From the NCBI GenBank assembly GCA_036937835.1, contig CM072868.1, positions 6,262,001 to 6,326,000 on the forward strand: DNA of 64,000 nucleotides, written 5' to 3'. This document shows positions 23,539 through 36,300 of this stretch, piece after piece. How positions within the stretch are numbered: the first letter of the stretch is position 1; every line of letters starts with the position of its first letter. The notes below the pieces were generated by a model, which was not told the DNA's origin, did no database searches, and saw only the letters and a program-made list of their open reading frames with translations. Position numbers and translations under genes: made by a program. This stretch comes from Pampus argenteus (Eukaryota > Chordata > Actinopteri > Scombriformes > Stromateidae).

Positions 23539-25858
23539 GATATGTCTATATATCTCAGATTTACTTGTTCTCACGTCAACTGTCTGTATATCCATCAGTA
23601 CAGTGAATAGTCTGGTCTCAACATTCAGGGGTAGAATATAAAATACAGTATTAAGCCTGCAGCCCGGACCCCTTTATTCCATAGCCAATCAGTGATGACG
23701 GCATGACAACCTTCACTACCTCCACTTTCTTCCTATCTTTATTTCCATAACCTGACAAATAGAGCAGCTCTCTGAAGTTACCATCCTTTGTGATCTGTGA
23801 CAAACGCAATGGTACCTGTCAGCAGGGAGGGAGGATATGAGTGCTGATGTGTTCTCTGAAGTCACGCTCAGCCTTTCATGTTGAGGCAGAAGAACCACAG
23901 ACTTGTCTCCTCTTTGTGTCTTCCCTGCCAAGCAGTGCCTAGCCAAAGTGTATGTGCGAGACTTTTAGCATGCCTCTCTAATCCACCGCCTTCACACAGG
24001 TCAGTCTCATTTATTATGAATGTGAAGTTCTGTGCAAAGCTCTTTGATATCGGGAAACAATTTAGAGCTGGCTGAGAGTCAGTGTCTTGCGGGACCAATA
24101 AAACACACTTTTAATGTATTGTGAACTTCAGGTCAGCATGTGGTTCCTTATAAAATTCACAGTAGGTTGTATTAGTCCCAGGTGACTACATACAAAACAT
24201 TACCATGTCATTGCATAGTACTGTGCCAGCTGTTTTTTGTTTGTTTTGTTTTCTGCAAATTTGTGGCACATGCCCGCCTTTTATTCCAGATTTAAGTAAA
24301 GGTCGTGAAGGAAAGGATGAGAAAGGATTTACCACCCTTCTTACTCATTGTCATTTGTGAGCATGTGATCAGATAAACAGTGAAACATACTCATAGATCA
24401 TAGTTACTCCGTGAAGGTCCCTGAGATCACAAGGCAGGGTCACAATTAAACACAGTCAGGCACTTATAGGATTCTTCACCGTAAAGTTTAACAGGTGCGC
24501 TCCATTTTCACCTGAGCTAAAACCAGCAGCCGTCACGATTATCTTTATATCCCATCCAGCGAGTCTTTGGTAGCCGCCCTCTTTGTTCTATCAGCAGCAG
24601 ACTGAGGTATTAGGACACATTAGTCTCATTTCCAATTCACTGACTGGGCCAGAACGATTTCCTTCATTTGAGATTAAATAGCCAGATTAAAGATGAACTC
24701 CTCGGCACTGTGCACCGGACAGATTTATCATTCTGAAGATGAACGCAAACGCAGTGAGGCAGATGTGACACGATTTTTTCTTTTTAAACCCTTGTTCAAA
24801 GCATGCTAAAAAAAAAAAAAAAAGTGTTGAAATCTGTGAACTTTCAAAACATGCTAACTCAAGAGTTTTAAATGTACAGATTCATATAGTTGTTCTGGCT
24901 TAAACCTTTGAAATGTCTTTACATTATTAAAGGTGCAGTGTGGTACTGGATGATAACTGCATGGTATTGTCTGTTAATGTGTAAGAATTTCAAGCTAAAT
25001 AAAATCTAGCTACCACACACAGTGAAGAACCTCATAGCGGTTTTGGCAGATAATTTGGACTTCCTTTTTCTGTGTGAGGTCCAGTAAATCACCTGGGAAG
25101 GTACGTTTCCTCACATGGGCAACACACTGAGAAAACTGGGAAGAGCCCAAAAAAAACTCTAACCAAAACACATGCGTCATCAGTAATTTCCTCCAGACTT
25201 GATTCTTTTGTGTATGTGTGTGCGGGTATACGTGTGTAGGTCAGTCCCTCAGGTGAGAACCCCATTTCCGACTCTTCATTTCCCTGCAGAGATCTGTGGT
25301 CTGGGGAGATACTAGATACATCAATTGGAGAACTTGTGATTGTGAAGCGGTGCTGTGTGCCTCATTTCCCCACTATTCTTTTCTTTAAGCACTCAAAACT
25401 GAGAAACTCTTAGCTCCAGTCACAACATGGAGATCATATTTATCCGTCTGCAATGGAAACACATATGGAAACTAAGGTTTTACGCTTATTTATTCAGCCC
25501 GAAGACTTTTCAATTACGGGGAATTTCGGTTTTGAGAAATGTAAACAAGTAGTTCTCCTAGGTGCATTTTGTAATCCCCTTGATTACCTTTCTCAATAAA
25601 GAGCTCATATATAACACGTTTGTATATCTGGTGTGACAGTCAACACATGCTTTCCGATTACGTGCAAGGATAGGCGTATATCACTGATGTAAATAATAAA
25701 GAGTAAGGTAACAAACGTGTAACCACATCCTGTTTTAATCTTAGGAGTTTGAGCTAATGTACAAAATAATCCAAAGTCAGTACTTGACATTTTCCCGCCG
25801 GTTGTGTTTGGGTGCAACAAATCACACATGAAGTATCATTGGAAAGCAGCAGCAGTAC
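18801..25858. other. noncoding stretch
   Basis: No gene is supported. The stretch holds poly(A) tracts near 19261-19278, 21961-21978 and 24810-24824, a (CA)n-rich patch near 20943-20985, and a long (TG)n run at 23479. If the two-exon gene model is right, this is downstream intron sequence. Confidence 0.55.
23479..23537. repeat. (TG)n microsatellite
   Basis: A perfect run of about 29 TG units, followed by TATGTCTATATATC. Long alternating purine-pyrimidine runs of this kind can adopt Z-DNA. Confidence 0.97.
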
Positions 25859-25948
25859 CTGTGTAGCCCAGAGAGTTGTCATCCTCATGTTCAGTGGTGG
25901 GAGCCGGCGTTGCCCCTTCGCTGGCCCCGTCCTGAGCGACTCCCGTCT
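25859..25948 (-). CDS. candidate internal coding exon, 90 nt, unrecognised protein
   Basis: On the minus strand a 90-base segment lies between the acceptor TTGTTGACAG and the donor ACACAG|GTACTG. Read in phase 1 it gives an open frame of Q-TGVAQDGASEGATPAPTT and then EHEDDNSLGYTG. It is acidic, Pro/Thr/Ala-rich and without cysteine, like a linker or mucin-like segment of an extracellular protein. The frame enters with two bases and leaves with one, so the exon is symmetric (1-1) and could be skipped without a frameshift. Its entry phase matches the exit phase of the signal-peptide exon at 42737-42863, with the codon across the junction reading CAG (Gln). The frame stays open into the intron on both sides, so coding status rests on the splice sites and composition. 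The polypyrimidine tract is only moderate. I do not recognise the family. Confidence 0.45.
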
Positions 25949-28900
25949 CTGTCAACAATAATATCACAGGGACTGAGAACCCAGACGTATTCTGCCCACT
26001 TTCCCCACCCACGGTCCAAACCTCCAACCCTCTGCATCCCTGACACAGGCAGAGAGTGAACACGCAAAGAAGTGCCGAGCTCCATCCTTGTAAGCTCTGT
26101 CTCTGGCAGCAGAACATAAACACCCACATTGTAGTCAACAACCAAACATCCACAATCCCAACAGTTGTGTATAATCCAATCTGTGTGTCTGGGGGGGGGA
26201 AACTAAATGATAGTTTCTTGTCAATCAGCGGTTGGGTATAGATCCATCAGAAGGCTGTATTGGTGCAGTCTTCAGCTTTAGTCTGGGCTCAGTGGGAGGT
26301 TGTCCTGTTGTCCTGTGTTGGGCTTGAGTGTAAGTGTGCGAGTATAAAACCAAAGCCATCTCTACCGTATCAATACCCATATAAGTGGCTGCACCCCAAT
26401 GGGAGCAAATGGGCAGGACAGAAGAGGGAGGGCCAGGGCACACTCGGCATGATTGACAACGCCACTCTGCATGCACACACACCGTGCACACAGCCCTGAT
26501 GCAAACACAATGATGCACCATTAATTGCTAATCAGCTCCTTTTGATTCGGACCTGTCTTTGTCCCTCTGTCCTTTTTCCGAGTGACAGGTTGAGTGTGTG
26601 TGTGTGTGACAGGCGGTGTGAGGGCGGGACAGTGGGGGGGGGGAAGAGAGGCCGGGGTGTATATGGCTTATTGGGGAGATGGGAGGCCAACTGTGCCCTT
26701 ATGGTGGCTCTGTGTGAAATAAATCAGAATCAGCCATGCCCATTCTCTTTGTGGGCCAGTGACAGGGGGTTAATTTGGATAGGGCGGTTGGGGTGGGGAG
26801 GTAAGAGGAATCTTAATCAAAGAGCATCCAACCCCTTTCGCTAGCTGAGTGGCAGTCTATCGGAAGTATCTGTTTCCTCAATGAGATCTGGCATCGTTTC
26901 TGATAAATAGCAGACGGCCAGACAGAATCGTTCATTGGAGACTACTTTAGATCAGTCAAGTGTGAACAGGAGGACGACCCCGTCATTTCATCCACTCCTC
27001 CTACCATTAGAGGATTGACACCGCAAAAAAATCTAGGCAGCGTTTTCAAACACAGCGATGATCCGAAATCCCACTTTATAACAGCAGCGGACACATTTAT
27101 ATCAGTAAACACAAAGAAGACATTCAAAATGCAGTGATCATGTCCCCCCCTGCATTGCAATTAATGTGACAGTTAAAGGGCTTCATGCTGGGCCAAATCT
27201 ATTATCTGGCACTTTTCTGTCTGTGTGTTTATCCAAACATCAGTATTTGACTGACAACACTAAAGCAGACATAGGTTACTCAGACTGATGCATGCACATG
27301 AATGAAGCGCGGTGGCACACAGTACGCATGAGATGAAAACATGCTTGACACGAAGAAACGCAGACGTCAAGCAGAGTCCGATGCGGATGCATGTCTGACA
27401 CTCACAGCACGACACCAGAAGGATACTGTATATGCATAGTGTTTTTAAAACTGTTCAAAACAGACCAATTCATTCTGACAAAAAAAAAAAAAAAGACTTG
27501 TCACTAATGGCGATCGTAGGCTGGAACAAGTATCAAAGTTGACAAGATGACAACATGATAATTACTAAATAATTTATAGCAACCTCATCAAAACGTCAGA
27601 CTTTATATTATTATTAGGATACAGTTCTTGTCAAAGTGTGATTTATGTATTGTGGCCTAAGATTTGTATACTGTATGTGCCCTTTTATTTTCTCATGTGG
27701 ACTCCTTCCTCTGTCTGATTCCCTGGGTGGTCTCCCGTTAGAGGTCCAATTAGAGACCACTTCAGAGCTCATTAACAGGTGGTGCACCCAGCTGCCCTTT
27801 GGGTATCAAGTGAAATTCAGGAACTCAATGTTGCCTCTTTACCCCTTTTTAGCCTCATCATCATACTGAGACCCGGCTCTCCTCTTGGCTAATTAATGGG
27901 GGCACATGTGCGGATAACTGACTGCTTATCAAAGGATACAAAGACAGGGCCTGACCCCCTCCATTCATTCCTCCTGGGCCCCAGACAGTAAGTCCTGGCC
28001 CTCTAGTCTCCCTCAAACATGAGAGACTGTCACAGGCCTTTCTTCATGGACCAATCCATGGGGCACCATGCAGGATTTTGGCTCAGTTTCCCTACTGTAG
28101 TCAATCAAATCAAATCAACTAGATTTGACTTAAGTGGCTGTTTGTAACACTATGTTGTGGCTATGTTGACGCAATCAACATTCGAGTCCCTGTATATCCT
28201 GACATGACAATAAACCTAATGTCTACCTTATTGCCCCTGTAGGTGATGTTGTTTCGTTCGACAAACGCTGGGAGCTCTTAATAGATATGAATGAAGAAAC
28301 AGGAGTGGCTGGCTGTTGTCTCATTGTTATCTTGTCATGTATTGGCAACAGCGCTCCAGCCAGCCTTGGCAGCCTGTATAAGTGATAGATGGGCTTAAAA
28401 TGATGAATGGGGACTCTGACTCTGGGGCTTGTTAACAGGCCTGACTGATTATTTGCTGTAGGATAACTTCCTTCACACAGCCTGATCAGAGAGGCAGCAT
28501 ATTTCTGCAACATGACCCCAAAGCAATTGCAATGATTAAACTGATTTCTTGGAAAGTGTTCTTCCCTAACATCTGTTTAATTTATGTCTGATAACAGAGA
28601 GAAACGAAGGATGCTAATTGTGTGGCAAAGCCAGCTACATTTTATTTCCTTCATTTGTGTCTTTCATTCTGCAAGTTGAATAAGACACCTCAATATCAAA
28701 CCCATAACACCATCGTAAGAGTGACTTCATCAGTTTGGATTTGGATTCAATAGGTCTTATTATCAAAGACATACAAGGAAATAAAAAAAATAAAAAAAAG
28801 TCTCTTTCAGCAGAAGCTTCATCTGTTTCTATGGCACCATTACACCGATTTCCATTTTGATTACACCTTCTTTGTTTTCTGCATGACTAATGGTGTTTTA

Positions 28901-31900
28901 ATCAGGCCCTGATACAATACATACATACATATGCTGCAAGCACACACTGCTGCAGAAAAAAAAAGAAAAAAGAATGAAGTCAAAGTGAGGAGGTAACAGG
29001 CAACAGAAGCCACATTCTAGCCACAAATCCCATCGCATTCAATTCAAGAGATGAATAACATATTATGTGAATAAGGAGAAGGTGCACGTGCCAGTAAAAA
29101 GAAAAATCAAATAACAACACTTTAAAAAAAAAAAAAAAAAAGAATGTATATGTCATTCCCACTAAGTAGTACTTGTGGAGAAGAAAAGTGTTGACATGAT
29201 GCCTTGAAGATAAGGAAGAGAACGCTGGATTCACAATATAAAATCACAAAGTTGTATTGCAGCTGTTGTGAGAAAGTGGGGCAAATGACACACACTCACA
29301 CACTCACTCACACACACACTTGGCGTCTGCTCTGTAGTGTAGAACGGGATCTTAACTTCCAATAATACGAAACTCTGTGCTTTTAACCACTGTAAAGTAT
29401 ATTACTAACTAAGTGATAATACCTTTAACTTCAAGTGAGCAATGCAGTAATTAGTATGTCAGAGTTGTGCACTGTATATTAAATCACATTTAAAGTGTAC
29501 TCAGACCTCTGGACCCTACTGTATATACTATGATTTATATCATTACTATATACAACACATTTTAGGTCATACTGCCAAGCCCTACTTATACCCAGGCAAA
29601 AATAAATAAATAAATAAATATTTTAAGCATTAATATGCAATTTTACTAACCATTAAAATGAATGGCTGACTTACTAGTGAGTATAGCCTACATACATATG
29701 CTTATGAAAACACTTCCTGCATGTTTGTGTGGAAGAAAATGAGCTATTTGATAATATGCCAAACCCAGTTAAAAACTTTATAAACTGCTATTATGTTTTC
29801 AACAGATATCTAAGATTCTAGCTGCGATACTGTCTGTGACAAACTACAATAATTCAGACTACATCTGTTCCCATGGGTGAACTGAAGTGAAAAGCACATT
29901 TTAACAAACGCTGACATCAATAGATTTGACGAAACGTCAGTGCAGTGAATAGCAAACAGGTCCAATCTGATCGGACTTGCCTGTTTGTGATTAAATGGAT
30001 GCTCGCAGGATTTTTATGTTGACAGTTACTTTACATCTACTGTGTGCATTGTACCTCTTACCCAACACTGTTTCTTTGGCTGCAAAAACCCCACAGTGAA
30101 TATACGCACGTCAATCCACAAAGCTGGAATGTGACTCATCTCTTGAATGCACGATTTGATTGTGGTTAAATAAAAGTGCAAATGTCAAGAAAGTCACGTA
30201 CTGATAGATTTGCTTGGAAGGCATTAGCAACCAACCGCTAAAAGAAAAGCAGAGACAGTTCCAGGACAAATAGTGTTGATTGGTATGAAGGGTACTAAAT
30301 ATTGCATGGTCACTAGGACTGAACTTCTGTGCAATCACTCAGTGGGGCAAGCAGACTCGCAGTGAGTTAGAGACTCACACTGCAACTGTCACTGCTGCTG
30401 TCAGGTCAGTTTTATTCCTGGAGTGCATGTTAAACTGATGGATGAGCTTTTGTGAAACACTTTGTTTGGAAATCTCATTCCCACACCCTTATATGTTATA
30501 TAACGCATATTATTATGCCTCTTTCGAAAACACTTGCTTTTTTAAGCTTTGTTTGACAACACTAATATCAAATAAGCCTGCAATGAGTCTAAACTTGCTC
30601 TGACACTCCTTTGTGAAGCTGATGCAAGCATCCTCCAAGCTGCCAAAAAGACCGGATGTCCATCTCTATGACACTAGAATACGTTTTCTACCCAGAGAGA
30701 GAGAAAGGATTGAAGGTAGGGGAACGTTAACAGAGAGAAGGGAGCCTTCTCATAGGTGAGCAAAATGAGGTCAAGGATTTAAAGTGCTATAGTCGTGGTA
30801 AATAGCTTCAGAGTGCTTGTTATGTATCAGTCTGTTCTGGTGTCTGATGCTCACGGTCATGATTCATAAGCAGCATCAACACCAGCACAGCCGACAGACT
30901 ACTGACCTTCTATAACTTCTCATTATAAAGCTTGCTTTTTGTACTCTGCCAACTACTTGAATACCATGAGATTTATTTATTTATCTTTGCATGCGGGGGT
31001 GACAAAGCAAAGACAGTTAATGCTTGTTTTCTGATACTTTTTTTTTCAGATTAGGCATAAGAGAATCATTCTTTTTTTTTTTTTTTTTTTACTACCCTCA
31101 TCACAAGGAAGAGAAGAAATAAAAAAATTAAAAAAAAGTCATGCATAAAAGCATCCGAAGGCTTGATGACTACGGCTAATGAGTCGAGAGGGCAGTGGAG
31201 CAGATAATTCAGTCCTCGTTTCGAAGCCGTGTCACATTAATGACAAACTACAACGATGCTACCTCTCCCTGCTCCTTGGTTTGCTTAATCAGGCACATGT
31301 GCTCTAAAGACAAACACACATACATAGAAAGAGAAGGGAAAAGAGCCTCCAAACATAATTCACATATGTTTGTTTTTTGGTTTTTTTTGCGAATAATCTT
31401 GAAGATTCCATCAATATGTTAATATGAACAATTCTTCCCCAAATCTAGAGCCCAAAAAACAAGCATCTGATATCTCATCCCTCCCAGCAACATTTTCTGA
31501 AGCTGCTCCGCTGAAATCTTCACTCCACTCGAGCTTTTATACTTAAATGGGACATATTCCACAGTAGTAGTAACTGAAGTAACAGTAACAGAAAGTCACC
31601 CAATAACTGCTTGACTCATGTAAAAAAAAAAAAGACCTGTTTAAAAATCTGTGTACATTTTTTCAAACAAGAATATAACGACTGGTTTATGATTCCCCAG
31701 TTCATCTGGCAAAGTGCCTGGTAAATGCCTCGAGGCTATTTGTGCCATCAGTGTGAGCCAAGGGGAATTTCTAAAACTGTTTAATTAGAGATCCAGAAAG
31801 GGGGGGAAAAGATCCACCAGTGATATATATCCTCTGCGGTCTTTGATGTGATGACACTCGTCTTTCAGTTCACAGTAGGCACACCTATTAATCTCTTTCT

Positions 31901-32209
31901 TCTCACAAGCTGTGTTATGGTCAAAACAAATGAGCAAACACCAGATGCATCTTGGTTTGGCAATGTTTGCTGAATATCTCCACTGGCATACAATTATTGC
32001 TCCACACTGTGGTGTTTACCAGACATTAAAGCTGATGTTGAAGGACATGCCTATGAATATATTCTTTTTTTTTTTTTTTTTTGTTTAATTAAAAAGACAA
32101 ACACAATCTCTCTTGGAAATGGAAAAATGCACAGTAATTTCAGCAAACATTAAGGTATAGTTACTTTTATGTCATTCGTTGAACCAAAAAATAAATAAAA
32201 ATAAAAACA
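25949..32209. other. noncoding stretch, possible intron
   Basis: No gene is supported. Noted items are an (AAAT)n run near 29599-29620, a CA/CT-rich patch near 29285-29320, poly(A) or poly(T) near 27479, 29124, 31070-31090 and 32065-32082, and a G-run near 26633-26642. The ORFs near 26225-26844 lie on both strands of this G/CA-rich DNA and show no domains. Confidence 0.55.
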
Positions 32210-32830
32210 TTATCGTGGCATCGTTTGTGTTTGGACATCCTAAGAGCTCTGAAGTAGTCAGTACTTAGTAACACCATCTCTGACAGATATCAGCTTTTTG
32301 TAGCCAACTAAAAGTCTTTCAGTTCTTTTTCAGTTCTATTTGGGATTTTCTCCTATTCATCCTTCCAAAAGGCTTCTAGTTGTGTCTTGCATGCACAGCT
32401 CTTTTAAGATCTACCCAAAGATTTCAATGATGTGTACGTCTCTTGAGGTAGTCCATGGTGGATTTTCAAGTATGTTTAGGATCATTATCCTGTTTTGAAA
32501 GACACACTCTTTTCAGCATCAGCGTTTTTTTTTTGTTGTTTTTTTTTCAGATATTGTGACGCCTGCTGGAATCCATTCTTCCAACACAACCTCAAAGCAT
32601 GATAGATCCAGTCCTATGCTTAGCAGCTGGAAAGGTCTCCTTTTCATGAAATATTGCTCCTTTTTTCTCCAAACATACCGTTGCTTGTTGTAGCCAAAGA
32701 GTTCACTTATCACATTATCACTTCATCAATTCCAAAATTTCCAAAATTCATCAGACGTCTGAAGATGTTCTGTGCATACCTCTGACGCTATGCGAGGATG
32801 ATGACGAGAATTGAGGTGTTGTTCATGCAA
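32210..32830 (-). mobile_element. Tc1/mariner-type DNA transposon relic (transposase fragments)
   Basis: On the minus strand, decayed transposase is readable in pieces. About 32715-32600 gives ELFGYNKQRYVWRKK, then in another frame KGAIFHEKETFPAAKH and GSIML*GC. This matches the usual Tc1 order LFG...RYVWR...KHGGGSIMLWGC. At 32492-32469 the frame reads QDNDPKHT, the hallmark around the second catalytic Asp, followed by a stop and then KSTMDYLKRR. Further down are LLVGYKK and DGVTKY, as at the transposase C-terminus. Several stops, frameshifts and a T-rich insertion near 32524-32549 show it is dead. The N-terminal DNA-binding domain and the terminal inverted repeats were not found. A transposase would cut and rejoin element ends at TA sites; this copy cannot. 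Confidence 0.8.
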
Positions 32831-32984
32831 ACTACACAGTGGGGCAGTGCACCAACACTCCTACGTCTGGTAAACAATCATTTACTAAATACCTAAAATA
32901 TGATATTTGTCAACTGCATATGTTTAAAATATTTAAATATGCTCTTTATATTGAACTGATTGAAACATCCACCGTGGCTTGAGA

Positions 32985-33035
32985 TTTTTTAATTTAATTT
33001 AATTTAATTTAATTTAATTTTTTTTTTTTTTTTTT
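32985..33035. repeat. (TTTAA)n microsatellite with T-run
   Basis: About six to seven TTTAA units run into 18 T. It may be the remains of a retroelement tail, but no element is recognisable beside it. Confidence 0.9.
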
Positions 33036-33329
33036 ATTACACAAACCTTTAAGTACATCAACTTAACATTCAGTTCAAGAACCAGCCAAAGAATTTGAAG
33101 ATATCATGGAAATTTATCAAAAACTAGATACCTGGATATGAGTAGAGCCATGAGGATTTATCTTCTGGTAACCATGGATGTCTGCACAATATTTCATAGC
33201 AATCCATGAAAAGTTATTCAGGTATTTCAGGCTAGACCAAAGTGGACCAACCATCCAACAGACAAACACTGTCATTCATAGAGGCACGGCCACTAGCATT
33301 GCTAAAAACATAGAGTCAACATATACAGG

Positions 33330-33369
<40 letters not shown>

Positions 33370-36300
33370 TAATAGTAAAATCCAATTGCACCATAGCTCT
33401 GGTTGTTGTTTAGAAATGCAGAAAAGGTATTTTATACAGAGCAGTTTAAGAAAAGCTTCAAGGTAATGATTGTGTTCATTTAGCTGTGATCGTCACAGTT
33501 CAGTCGTCATCTGATCTGAAGTCAAGCAAATTAAACAAACAGCAGCCGCCTATCTCCCTTTCCCAGCCTCTCTCACTCTCTGTCTGCAAACACACTCTCA
33601 TTCCACCACGGATTGGTGCTTGTCAGGGAGGAACATGTGTATGCTAATTCGCTGTAGCACACACTAACTAGTCACAGTCCAATGAAAGAGTGCAGATAAA
33701 CCAACTTATGCTCTCAATATGTCTAGTTCTGATTACAGGAGGAAGGAAATGAGGCCCTAAGTAGACGTGTGGTAAGAACGTTGCAGGCATGCGTCCAGTT
33801 TCTCAGCACTCCTGAAGAAAACGCTAACAATCTCGGACAGCCAGATCAATATTGGCAGCTTAGGTAGCAGAGGTTGTCAGGATCTTAGTACTCTATGCTA
33901 TACGTCCAAAGATGTGCAAAGTAGTTGGTGAGGCCACAAAGGGACAGAGGCTAACGTGACGACTCTCCATTTTCTTCTGTTGTTCCAAGTTACAGTAGTT
34001 TACAGCTGGAAGGCAAGGATGGCATGTCAGACAGGCGGTGGCGTTTGATTTTGGTCTACGTGACACCGGATCTGACACTTCTCAAGTGTGTGTGTCAAAT
34101 AGTCAGGCACAATTTGTGATATCATTTTTTGGTCAAGAAAATCCAGGGATCAGTATTTCAAACATCCACTATCTCACTGAAAAAGAATGTAGGAGAAACT
34201 GCTGGTAGGCCAGCTGAGATTACAGCCATTCGTGTCATCTTAAAAGAATGCCCTTTGGCATAAGTCAGGGTTGTTGTTAAAAGAAAGACAAATTATGTGT
34301 TAAAATGTAAAGACATGAAATTCACTAGGCTGTCAGGTGAAAAAGAAAAAAAAAAGGCTTGGGGATGAAGGAAGTGTAGTCTGTATCACCTAAGGCAAGT
34401 TGTGAGTCTGAATTCTTCAGGATGAATAGGGATGGATCAGGATTTACAGTGTGAGAACGCACTGCGTGACTTCTCTGACAGATTAAGCCACACATATTTC
34501 TGTCATTATGGAATGCAGATAAACTGTTGTAAAGCAGCCGAATATAATCTTTTGACAATGTTCAAAATATATAGCAACACAACCACCCCTCAAAGTAAGA
34601 AAAAATGACTATTACTGAGCTATATATGGCTGCTGACAACACAGTCTCAGAAACACGTTGTCCTCCCATGCAGTCTTTCTAACTGTCACCTCATTAAATC
34701 AAAGCATGTTTCCACCTGTTATCCTGCTAGTGGGTGTTCAGATGATAACATAAGTATTGGTTATAAAAAGAAAAAAAACATCATTATATTTCACTAGGCA
34801 TTTGCAGTAACTCATTTGAGTATAAAATGCTGTCAGAGATTTATGCAATTAATCATATATATGTGTATCTTTCAACATTAACATATTTTGTATTCATTAT
34901 TATTATATATATAAAAATATATATAATTGCTCTGCATCTGTGAAGTGTTGGCACAGGATAAGGCATATAGTCTGCAGAATGACTCGTATAAAAACGGATG
35001 GATACCAGCTGTGACATCCGAGCCATATAATTCATATGGAAATGACATTAAGAGTGGCCTCATATGGGACCACACGAACAAGTCTGATTTATTATTTTAA
35101 CCCCAAATATTAAGTCAACACAATTGTTCCAACTGTTGTATCTTATTGTCTTATTGCGTTACATATATATATATATATATCATGGCGAGTCAATAAGATC
35201 AGATGGGACGCATGGTAGGCAACTCCCTTTTGATTTTTAATCTCAAATCAGTAACTCTTTAAATAAAAGACACTGTATAACTGCTAATAAAGTAATGCTT
35301 CAATAACTGCTAGTGTCATATAAACCCAACAATATGCTTCTCATCCATGATGGCTTTCCCTCTCTACAAAGCATCGGTGTCACATGACACTTGGGAGTGC
35401 TGATGCTGAGGCACCCGAGGGCCAGAGACTGTGAGAAGCAGATCGTAAATCCAAAAAAGGCAAAAGGCAAAAAAAAAAAAAAGCAACAAAAGACAAACTG
35501 CAACTCTCCACTCCTCCTGTCAAGGTCTGACACAGGCCTCCCCTTCTGTCACCCCTTCACCGCACAAAATCAGCCAAATTTATTAGCGGCAGGTGACTTT
35601 CTAGAGTGGAGTGAGATTATGGGCCGATGTGCTATAGTGCAGGGTATTACGTTACCATCTGTTCATGTTAAGCTCGAACACATAAAAAAAAAGGGCATTT
35701 TTATTCCAAAGGAACGAGTCATTCTGTCCTTGAAATATGAGAATGTAAAAAGTGGTTGCGCACCGATGTGACGTCTAATGCGCTTGTTCGTGCTTTATTG
35801 CAGTAAATCCACTGTGTTGTAAATCAAATGAGATTATCAACAACATTTTTGTTACATTCATGCATTCAGGAGGGCTACAGAGGGGGAAATGAATGCCATG
35901 TTGTCAGACATCTGGTGATAATATGTCTAATACTGCCTTCATGTGGTGTGGGATTATTTCTTTGCTGGATCTTTTTTTTTTCTTCTTCACCACTACTATA
36001 TTCTCCAGGCAAAAAGTCCTGCAAATTAAATTACTCTTTTTACTCATTTTATAAAAGAGGAATCCTAAATATATCCTTTCAAAATGAAGACACAAAAGGA
36101 ACTGTTCAAGATAATAACGTGGACATTGTCTCATTCCAGTTTTCAAATCGGCTAATTAATTAGATGGGTTCATTTTAGGTTTTATGGCGTGAGGCTCTAT
36201 TGCCAGACTTCATTAGTGCTGATTAGTGCCACTGCCATGACTGTGCTCTCCACTTAGTCGTTGTTGTGGGCGATTCCTTACTGTTCACACTGCACTGCAT

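Noticed and set aside
24926..25100. AAAGGTGCAGTGTG start resembling another common fish interspersed repeat
   Set aside because: Only about 15 bases match what I remember and the remainder does not follow the expected order.
25836..26153. 105-residue minus-strand ORF with a signal-like N-terminus covering the candidate exon at 25859-25948
   Set aside because: The upstream part lacks CDS character and the splice acceptor inside it explains the frame better; only the 90-base part was kept.
28098..28135. CAATCAAATCAAATCAAC, similar to the LINE pentamer tail
   Set aside because: Only two to three units, with none of the adjoining LINE 3' UTR sequence.
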